Assembly: GCA_902801425.1 (NCBI GenBank)
Contig: CADCIQ010000017.1
Coordinates: 1 to 45,725, forward strand
Length of the DNA stretch: 45,725 nucleotides
From: an uncultured Bacteroidales bacterium
Lineage (GTDB): Bacteria; Bacteroidota; Bacteroidia; Bacteroidales; Bacteroidaceae
Direction of reading: 5' to 3'
Of this stretch, positions 40,458-45,725 are shown piece after piece (position 1 is the stretch's first letter; each line of letters begins with the position of its first letter). Made by a program: the position numbers and the translations under genes. Under the pieces are notes generated by a model, which was given only the letters and a program-made list of their open reading frames with translations, had not been told where the DNA came from and made no database searches.

Positions 40458-42824
40458 TTGTTGATTAGACGTTTAATATCCATATTACTACTCTTCATCT
40501 TCTGTCTGTCTGCAAATGCACAGATGGACGGTACCGTGCAGAAACGCGCCAACGACTCGTTGTTCGCTGATGTTAATCTGACGGGTGTAGAGGTGAAGGC
40601 GAAGAAGAAAAGATACTCTCGCAAGAATAATCCTGCCGTTGAACTGATGAAGCGCGTCATAGCGGCAAAGAAGCAGACAAAGCTCACGAACAAGCCATAC
40701 TATCAGTATCAGAACTATGAGAAGATGACAATATCTCTCAATGGCGTTACAGGTGAGATGCTTGATTCAGGCTTTATTGGTCGTACACCTTGGCTGAGAA
40801 ATCAGGTGGAGTATAGTCCGTTGAGTGGTCAGCTGATTCTTCCGTTTATTCTTGATGAGAAGGTGACGAGGGTGATGTATCGCAAGTCACCAGAGAAACA
40901 GCGTACTCTCGTGCTGGGTGAGCGCTCTGAGGGTATCAACGAGATTTTCGAGACGGGTAATATCTTCAATGCCCTATCGGCTGATGCCTTCTCTGAGGTT
41001 GATATCTATGACAATAGCATTAGATTGCTTCGTCGCACCATGACATCGCCTATTGCTGATGATGCCATTGGTTTCTACAGGTATTACATAATGGATACTG
41101 TGAAGGTGGATCGTGATTCTTGCTTTCATATCTATTTCACTCCTAACAATCCGCAGGACTTCGGTTTCAACGGAGATATGTATATCCTCAAGGATTCATC
41201 GCTTCACGTAAAGAAGGTGTCTTTGTCTATTCCTAAAGCTTCAGGCATTAACTTCGTGGAGGGATTGCAGATAACGCAGGAATACACGCTGTTGCCTTCC
41301 GATGACTGGGTTCTGACTGTAAATGATCTTGTCGTGGCTTTGCGTATCAATCAGTCTCTGGCTCATGGACTCATGGTAAGGACCTCTACACGAAGCGATT
41401 ATTCGTTTGATCCGATAGACGACAAGCAGTTTTCGGGAGTTGGAGAAATCCGCAAGGATGCAAATGCCGAGATACAGGATGAGCAGTTCTGGAGGTCTAA
41501 TCGTAAGGTAGATCTCACCACCTCGGAGAAGAACATGGGTAAGTTCGTTAAGGATGCCCAGAGCATGAAGGGTTTCAACTGGATAATGTTCTTCATTCGT
41601 CCGGTTGTAGAGAATTTTGTCGAGACTGGATTCAACGGCCATCCTTCTAAGTTCGACATCGGACCTGTCAATACTATCCTGTCGAATAACTTTATTGACG
41701 GTTATCGCATGCGATTGTCGGGTATTACGACTGCCAATCTCAATCGTCATCTCTTTTTCTCTGGATATGTGGCTCATGGCTTCAATACGAAGAACAACTA
41801 TTACAAGGGTGAGGTGACATATTCGTTCAACCCAAAGAAATACATCCCGATGGAGTTCCCGCGTCGCACGCTGATGTTCCATTCATCATACGATGTGATG
41901 TCGCCTTCGGATAAGTTCCTCGTTCATGATAAGGATAACGTATTCACGGCATTCAAATGGGCAACGGTTGATAAGATGATGTTCTATCATCGTCATAAGC
42001 TGGAGTTCGAATACGAGGAAGAGTGGGGTATGCGCTTCTTGGCCAATATTAAGTTGGAGAAGAACGAAGGGGCTGGCAACCTGCATTTCCGTCGTCTCTC
42101 TGATCCTGACACCGAAATCTCATTAAGTACCACGGAGATGCACATTGAAGTGGAGTATGCCCCAGGACGCACGTTCATCAATACAAAGCAGAATCGTATT
42201 CCGAACAATAACGATGCTCCTATATTCAAACTATCTCATACGATTGGCGTGAAGGGATTCCTCGGTGGTGAGTATAACTATAATGTTACTGAGGCAAGTA
42301 TCTATAAGCGTTTCTGGTTGAACTCATGGGGGAAGGTGAACTGCAGGTTCAATGGAGGCGTACAATGGTCTCAGGTGCCATATCCTTTGTTGTTGATGCC
42401 AGCTGCAAATCTATCGTATATAGTTCAGAAGGGATGTTTCAACCTTGTGAATAACATGGAGTTTCTGAACGACCGCTATGCTTCGGCTGATATTGAATGG
42501 GATTTGGCAGGTAAGATATTCAACCGTGTGCCTTTGCTCAAGAAACTGAAATGGCGTGAGGTCGTGGGCTTCAAGACTCTCTGGGGTGGAATATCAGAAA
42601 AGAACAATCCGTTCCTTGAACGTAATCAGCAATCTACTATGTTGATGCAATTCCCTGACGGTTGTACGGTTATGAATCCTAACCGCCCATACGCAGAGTT
42701 TTCAGTCGGTATATATAATATATTCAAGTTTTTCCGCGTTCAATATGTACGCAGACTTAACTATCTCGAACTCCCTACTGCCACTAAGCATGGTGTTAGG
42801 CTGATGTTTGAAATGACGTTCTAG
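40458..42824 (+). CDS. DUF5686 outer-membrane beta-barrel protein
   Basis: A 788-residue exported protein. A signal peptide (RRLISILLLFIFCLSANAQ) is followed by RYSRKNNPAVELMKRVIAAKK and NYEKMTISLNGV, the start of DUF5686. The rest is a long beta-strand-rich region ending in an aromatic residue (VRLMFEMTF) as outer-membrane barrels do. The carboxypeptidase-regulatory domain that often precedes DUF5686 is absent. The start is TTG at 40458, since no ATG lies before the signal peptide. Function is not established for the family. It may share a transcript with the HAD gene (38-bp gap). Confidence 0.88.
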   Translation: MLIRRLISILLLFIFCLSANAQMDGTVQKRANDSLFADVNLTGVEVKAKKKRYSRKNNPAVELMKRVIAAKKQTKLTNKPYYQYQNYEKMTISLNGVTGEMLDSGFIGRTPWLRNQVEYSPLSGQLILPFILDEKVTRVMYRKSPEKQRTLVLGERSEGINEIFETGNIFNALSADAFSEVDIYDNSIRLLRRTMTSPIADDAIGFYRYYIMDTVKVDRDSCFHIYFTPNNPQDFGFNGDMYILKDSSLHVKKVSLSIPKASGINFVEGLQITQEYTLLPSDDWVLTVNDLVVALRINQSLAHGLMVRTSTRSDYSFDPIDDKQFSGVGEIRKDANAEIQDEQFWRSNRKVDLTTSEKNMGKFVKDAQSMKGFNWIMFFIRPVVENFVETGFNGHPSKFDIGPVNTILSNNFIDGYRMRLSGITTANLNRHLFFSGYVAHGFNTKNNYYKGEVTYSFNPKKYIPMEFPRRTLMFHSSYDVMSPSDKFLVHDKDNVFTAFKWATVDKMMFYHRHKLEFEYEEEWGMRFLANIKLEKNEGAGNLHFRRLSDPDTEISLSTTEMHIEVEYAPGRTFINTKQNRIPNNNDAPIFKLSHTIGVKGFLGGEYNYNVTEASIYKRFWLNSWGKVNCRFNGGVQWSQVPYPLLLMPAANLSYIVQKGCFNLVNNMEFLNDRYASADIEWDLAGKIFNRVPLLKKLKWREVVGFKTLWGGISEKNNPFLERNQQSTMLMQFPDGCTVMNPNRPYAEFSVGIYNIFKFFRVQYVRRLNYLELPTATKHGVRLMFEMTF

Positions 42825-42935
42825 GGGCCACCCAATGGCCCACCCAGTCCCTCCTCAAGGGAAGTCGAAGATTGAGTATCTTCGAGTATGTGTCAGGGCT
42901 CCTCCCCCCTCACCCCCTCAAGGGGGAGTGGATAG
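42825..42935. repeat. GC-rich palindromic elements after the DUF5686 gene
   Basis: GGGGCCACCCAATGGCCC then CCAGTCCCTCCTCAAGGGA, a CGAAGATTGAGTATCTTCG hairpin, and CCCCCTCACCCCCTCAAGG to GGGGAGTGG. It may act as a transcript end; the rest of the 270-bp gap holds a T-family repeat. Confidence 0.75.
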
Positions 42936-42955
42936 TAATGACGGTGGAAATAATA

Positions 42956-43036
42956 AAATGAAAAATTATAAAATACTGATTACCTTTTAAGGTTTCAAGT
43001 GTAAATTGTATTTTTCATTGTTCACTTTTCATTTAA
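42956..43036. repeat. AT-rich inverted repeat (T family), copy 6
   Basis: AAAATGAAAAATTATAAAAT on the left, AAATTGTATTTTTCATTG and TTCACTTTTCATTT on the right, around a 40-base centre. Confidence 0.8.
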
Positions 43037-43097
43037 ACAACAAATGTATAAAACATCCTTCCCTTTGGGAAGGCTTGGTTAGGCTTTTATTAGGCTT

Positions 43098-43754
43098 ATG
43101 GTAATCTTAGCTGACAGACAAGACATAACTCGTGCAGGACTTCAGTATATCCTTACTGATATGTTCCCTGGTATCGAACTGCATTATTCAGAAGATAAGG
43201 CATCACTCATCGAGCGCCTTAAGCAGTCGAATTTCCGTCCTTCAAATGAGGCGATCGTGATACTCGACTATACTCAGTTTGATTTCGTAAATGATACTGA
43301 GCTGACTATCCTTGCTGCTCGATTCCCACATTCGCGCTGGCTTCTGTTTTCCGAGGAACTAAGTCCTGATTTTGCACGAAGGATGATATCATCAGGTTCT
43401 CAGTTCAGTATTCTGCTCAAGGAATCGCCTATGAACGAGATTCGTGAGTGTATCAAATATGCGGTTAATGACAATCGCTATATCTGCCAGCGAATGACCG
43501 AACTCCTCTTTGCTCCACAGCAGCATGTGGAGCAGGATCTGGTCTCTCTCACCAAGACAGAGACCGAGATCCTCAAGGATATTGCTCTTGGACTCACGAC
43601 AAAGGATATTGCAGAAAAGCGTTTCTCTTCTTTCCATACAATCAACACCCACAGAAAGAATATCTTCCGTAAACTTTCCGTGAATAATGTTCACGAGGCC
43701 ACACGCTATGCCCTCCGTGCTGGAATAGTGGATGAGGCGGAGTACTATATTTAA
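43098..43754 (+). CDS. LuxR/NarL-type response regulator
   Basis: A 218-residue protein with a receiver-like N-terminal domain (VILADRQDITRAGLQYIL; AIVILDYTQF with the probable phosphoacceptor Asp) and a C-terminal LuxR helix-turn-helix (LTKTETEILKDIALGLTTKD, then KRFSSFHTINTHRKNIFRKL). The second conserved acidic pair of the receiver is replaced by ADRQD, so phosphorylation may be atypical. No histidine kinase gene is adjacent. It has a single-gene setting between repeats, and its targets are unknown. Confidence 0.88.
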   Translation: MVILADRQDITRAGLQYILTDMFPGIELHYSEDKASLIERLKQSNFRPSNEAIVILDYTQFDFVNDTELTILAARFPHSRWLLFSEELSPDFARRMISSGSQFSILLKESPMNEIRECIKYAVNDNRYICQRMTELLFAPQQHVEQDLVSLTKTETEILKDIALGLTTKDIAEKRFSSFHTINTHRKNIFRKLSVNNVHEATRYALRAGIVDEAEYYI

Positions 43755-43763
43755 ATAAAGAGT

Positions 43764-43802
43764 GGCCTCTCCCCCCGCCCTCCCCCGTAGGGAGGGAGCC
43801 GG
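43764..43802. repeat. GC-rich palindromic element after the LuxR-type gene
   Basis: GGCCTCTCCCCCCGCCC then TCCCCCGTAGGGAGGGAGCC; the inverse of 4243-4281. It lies 10 bases after the regulator's stop. Confidence 0.9.
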
Positions 43803-43848
43803 AAGATGATGTGAAAAGTAAAGGAAGGGTTGAATAAAAAGAAATCGA

Positions 43849-44637
43849 ATGGCTAATAGCGAGAAAAACGTAACTAATTCCTTGCCCCTTACGGGGAAAG
43901 GATGCCCGCAGGGCAGGAAAGGGGTTGTAGGGCGGGGGGAGAGGCCACTTGTGCGCTCTTTCAACCGTGCCTGCGTTTCATACCACCTCCTTTCAGATGG
44001 TGACCGCATCCTTATTGCCCTTTCGGGTGGCAAGGACTCTCTCATGCTTGCCCGACTGATGGCTCAGCGTTCTCGCATCTATAAACCGAAGATAACGGTT
44101 GAGGCTGCACATGTTATCATGGATAACATACCATACGAGACCGACCGCTCGTATCTCCAGAACTTCTGCGATGAACTCGGTATCAGATTGCATATCCTTC
44201 ATTCTCGTTTTGATGAGAGTACCGACCCACGAAAGACACGTTGTTTCCTCTGTGCATGGAACCGTAGAAAGACATTGTTTGAATATGCCGTAGCAAATGG
44301 CTTTAACAAGATAGCCCTTGGGCATCATAATGATGATATCATCATAACCTATCTTATGAATATCACCTTTGAAGGCTCTGCCCATACCATGCCCCCAATA
44401 CTTCAGTTAGAGCATTATCCCCTGCAAATCATCCGTCCTATGTGTCTTGTTCATGAAGATGATATCCGTGAGATAGCAGAAGAACTTGGCTTTCAAAAGC
44501 AGAAAACCCTCTGCCCATACGAGGAAGAAACAAATAGAAAGACCATGGCAGATGTCTTCCGTCATCTTCAGGAAATAAACCCAGAGGCACGATACTCCCT
44601 CTCACGGGTTGCCTTGCCAAAGATTGGTGATAAGTGA
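43849..44637 (+). CDS. TtcA-like PP-loop enzyme with repeat-encoded N-terminus
   Basis: ATP-dependent tRNA-thiolation family (2-thiocytidine). The PP-loop LIALSGGKDSLMLARLM, HARFDE-type region, the CFLCAWNRRKTLFEYA CxxC pair (iron-sulfur ligands) and GHHNDDIIITYLMN are clear. Residues about 11-33 (LPLTGKGCPQGRKGVVGRG) come from a palindromic repeat at 43880-43946, inserted in frame just before the native VRSFNRACVSYHLLSDG. The ATG at 43849 precedes the repeat and is taken as the start. Length is 262 residues. Regulation is not visible. Confidence 0.87.
   Translation: MANSEKNVTNSLPLTGKGCPQGRKGVVGRGERPLVRSFNRACVSYHLLSDGDRILIALSGGKDSLMLARLMAQRSRIYKPKITVEAAHVIMDNIPYETDRSYLQNFCDELGIRLHILHSRFDESTDPRKTRCFLCAWNRRKTLFEYAVANGFNKIALGHHNDDIIITYLMNITFEGSAHTMPPILQLEHYPLQIIRPMCLVHEDDIREIAEELGFQKQKTLCPYEEETNRKTMADVFRHLQEINPEARYSLSRVALPKIGDK
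43880..43946. repeat. GC-rich composite element inside the TtcA-like gene
   Basis: CCTTGCCCCTTACGGGG, GATGCCCGCAGGGCAGG, AAAGGGG, then TTGTAGGGCGGGGGGAGAGG. It is the near-exact inverse of 36812-36881 and shares its first 45 bases with 36951-36998, in the same reading frame as in the ATP-grasp gene. Confidence 0.92.
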
Positions 44638-44702
44638 AGGGGAAATATCGTTCTTACAAAGAAAATCCTTTGTTCTTGTGGTGAAAAATCAATGAGGTAA
44701 TG

Positions 44703-44812
44703 CATTTCCCATGCTCTTATGAAACTCTTATGCTGCTCTTATGTAGCTCTTATTTGAAATGGGAGTTATATGGGATTTGCATAGGAGTTACATAGGATTT
44801 GCAACGAAGGTG
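44703..44812. repeat. 11-bp-phased array (array 6)
   Basis: Ten exact 11-mers: CATTTCCCATG, CTCTTATGAAA, CTCTTATGCTG, CTCTTATGTAG, CTCTTATTTGA, AATGGGAGTTA, TATGGGATTTG, CATAGGAGTTA, CATAGGATTTG, CAACGAAGGTG. The polarity changes at 44758. It lies in the gap between convergent genes. Confidence 0.92.
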
Positions 44813-44878
44813 CTATAGACATAGAATTGTACTATAGTTAAGAAAGAGAGAGAACAAAATTTTCACACAGCTAAGGTT

Positions 44879-45577
44879 TCAAGAGTACATTTTGTGTTTC
44901 CAATATTTTTTAGTGGACAACATTTTGTTTTTCCCTTTTTCCCAAATCATCATATATTCCTTGAATTTTGGAATGTCATTCTCTATAGTATTTATTGTTT
45001 TTACAATTTCTGTATCGTTTGAGTTTTCACGTTTTACTCCTTCTAAAAAAGTAATAGCTTTAGTTTGACTATAAAAAACATAAAGCAGTTGTGCTTTGTA
45101 AATAATATAATTTTCGTTGAATTCATTATGCAATTTATCATTACATTCAGACATACACTTGTCGTAATAGAAATGTGCAGAATCTGTATTGTTTTCATAG
45201 TGATATTTAATTGCATAGAACGCTATACGGTCAATATTATCTTCTGCAAGCAAGTTAATTGCATTTTCCATCTCTACCAAAGCTTTATCATACATACCAA
45301 GATGAATATATATCTGGCTTTTATTTTGATAGCAATTGTAATACAAAGATTTGCCTTCATCATTTTTGATAATTGTATCAAGCATAGCCAATGCATAATT
45401 CATTTCTATTGTATCTACATATCCATGATGCTGAGAAAAAGTATTCTTTTGTATAATATTTCTAACGGAATCAATCATATTTACCAACTTGGGATTTTGT
45501 TCCTTTATAATAGAGCTGTTCTTTGAACATCCGATTGAAGTAAGAGCAAATATGACAGCAAGAAAAAAATATCTCAT
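44879..45577 (-). CDS. Lipoprotein with tetratricopeptide-like helices
   Basis: A 232-residue protein with a lipoprotein signal (RYFFLAVIFALTSIGC, lipobox ending at Cys17). It is followed by alpha-helical repeats (YYNCYQNKSQIYIHLGMYDKALVEMENAINLL; AHFYYDKCMSECNDKL; YKAQLLYVFYSQTKAITFLEGV) that fit TPR spacing. It would be anchored in a membrane facing the periplasm or outside; the partner is unknown. Its AT-rich composition suggests an accessory gene. It starts 12 bases after the stop of the Rpn-type gene upstream. Confidence 0.75.
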   Translation of the reverse strand: MRYFFLAVIFALTSIGCSKNSSIIKEQNPKLVNMIDSVRNIIQKNTFSQHHGYVDTIEMNYALAMLDTIIKNDEGKSLYYNCYQNKSQIYIHLGMYDKALVEMENAINLLAEDNIDRIAFYAIKYHYENNTDSAHFYYDKCMSECNDKLHNEFNENYIIYKAQLLYVFYSQTKAITFLEGVKRENSNDTEIVKTINTIENDIPKFKEYMMIWEKGKNKMLSTKKYWKHKMYS

Positions 45578-45589
45578 AATAAGTTTTTA

Positions 45590-45725
45590 TTATATTAAAC
45601 TTTGAATATAATTGCCATGCACGTTTTTGTCAATTTCTTCCTCGGGAAGACCTGTCATCTTTGCAATAAGAGATGCAGGCAGGCCTTCTGCTTTCATGTT
45701 TTTTGCAGTTTTTATTATGCCTTTC
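45590..45725 (-). CDS. C-terminus of an Rpn/PD-(D/E)XK-type nuclease or transposase-like protein (partial)
   Basis: The last 44 residues of a gene that continues outside the window: KGIIKTAKNMKAEGLPASLI then AKMTGLPEEEIDKN. The helix 'MKAEGxxxxLIxKxTGLxxEEI' is the standard tail of the Rpn family (recombination-promoting nuclease / PD-(D/E)XK transposase-like), which is common and often multi-copy in Bacteroidetes. The catalytic part is not in the window. Confidence 0.75.
   Translation of the reverse strand, partial: KGIIKTAKNMKAEGLPASLIAKMTGLPEEEIDKNVHGNYIQSLI

Noticed and set aside
43392-44045. 217-residue minus-strand frame over the LuxR-type and TtcA-like genes
   Set aside because: It is antisense to two genes with clear domains and includes repeat-encoded sequence.

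Overview
The window looks like a chromosomal segment of a Bacteroidales bacterium, most likely Prevotella/Segatella. The evidence is: repeated Bacteroidetes-type -7 boxes (TAnnTTTG) upstream of genes; lineage-typical proteins (DUF2723 membrane protein, DUF5686 outer-membrane protein, single-MCE-domain MlaD, a men cluster for menaquinone, an S9 dipeptidyl peptidase); a tiny K-P-rich 'LLxGS' peptide of a kind I associate with Prevotella; and very repeat-rich intergenic DNA. No rRNA, tRNA or CRISPR array was seen. Species cannot be fixed by eye.

Layout. 1-5.4 kb: tail of a surface-polysaccharide type locus (lipid-carrier sugar-phosphate transferase, FAD oxidoreductase, GT4 glycosyltransferase, then an acyl carrier protein and a repeat-damaged AMP-ligase). 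5.4-7.8 kb: a TA-flanked MITE, a small regulatory-domain protein and a repeat-filled convergent gap. 7.8-12.7 kb (minus): a class II ribonucleotide-reductase C-terminal-like protein, N-acetylmuramoyl-alanine amidase, MlaD and dnaA. 13.1-14.7 kb: an unknown 205-aa protein overlapping a short agmatine-deiminase-family protein, behind a leader resembling the one at position 1-138. 14.8-19.6 kb (minus): menD-menB-menC-menE. 19.76-19.99 kb (minus): a probable free-standing structured RNA with its own promoter and terminator. 20.0-24.7 kb: DUF2723 protein, polysaccharide deacetylase and an unknown protein. 24.9-33.6 kb (minus): small exported protein, macro-like protein, YqaA/DedA-like protein, membrane protein, purD, dipeptidyl peptidase, rRNA methyltransferase, serine acetyltransferase. 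33.8-44.6 kb (plus): flippase-like protein; an NTP-transferase / ATP-grasp / CDP-alcohol-transferase set that looks like a polar head-group pathway; HAD phosphatase; DUF5686 protein; LuxR-type regulator; TtcA-like enzyme. 44.9 kb to the end (minus): a lipoprotein and the C-terminus of an Rpn-type PD-(D/E)XK protein.

The most striking content is non-genic. (1) At least six intergenic arrays share an exact 11-bp period and a two-armed, inverted architecture around a loose TCCTATG / CATAGGA core, although each array uses its own unit sequence. (2) More than a dozen GC-rich palindromic elements of one family have landed between genes and inside genes, where they are read in frame as linkers or as new N- and C-termini (AMP-ligase, MenD, NTP-transferase, ATP-grasp, CDP-alcohol transferase, TtcA). 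(3) There are nested inverted-repeat elements with TTAACG-type ends, a duplicated 110-bp palindromic element and about seven copies of an AT-rich inverted repeat at gene boundaries. (4) There is a 58-bp perfect palindrome with a related half-site upstream of the first gene. All functional statements rest on motif recognition by eye; no database search was run.
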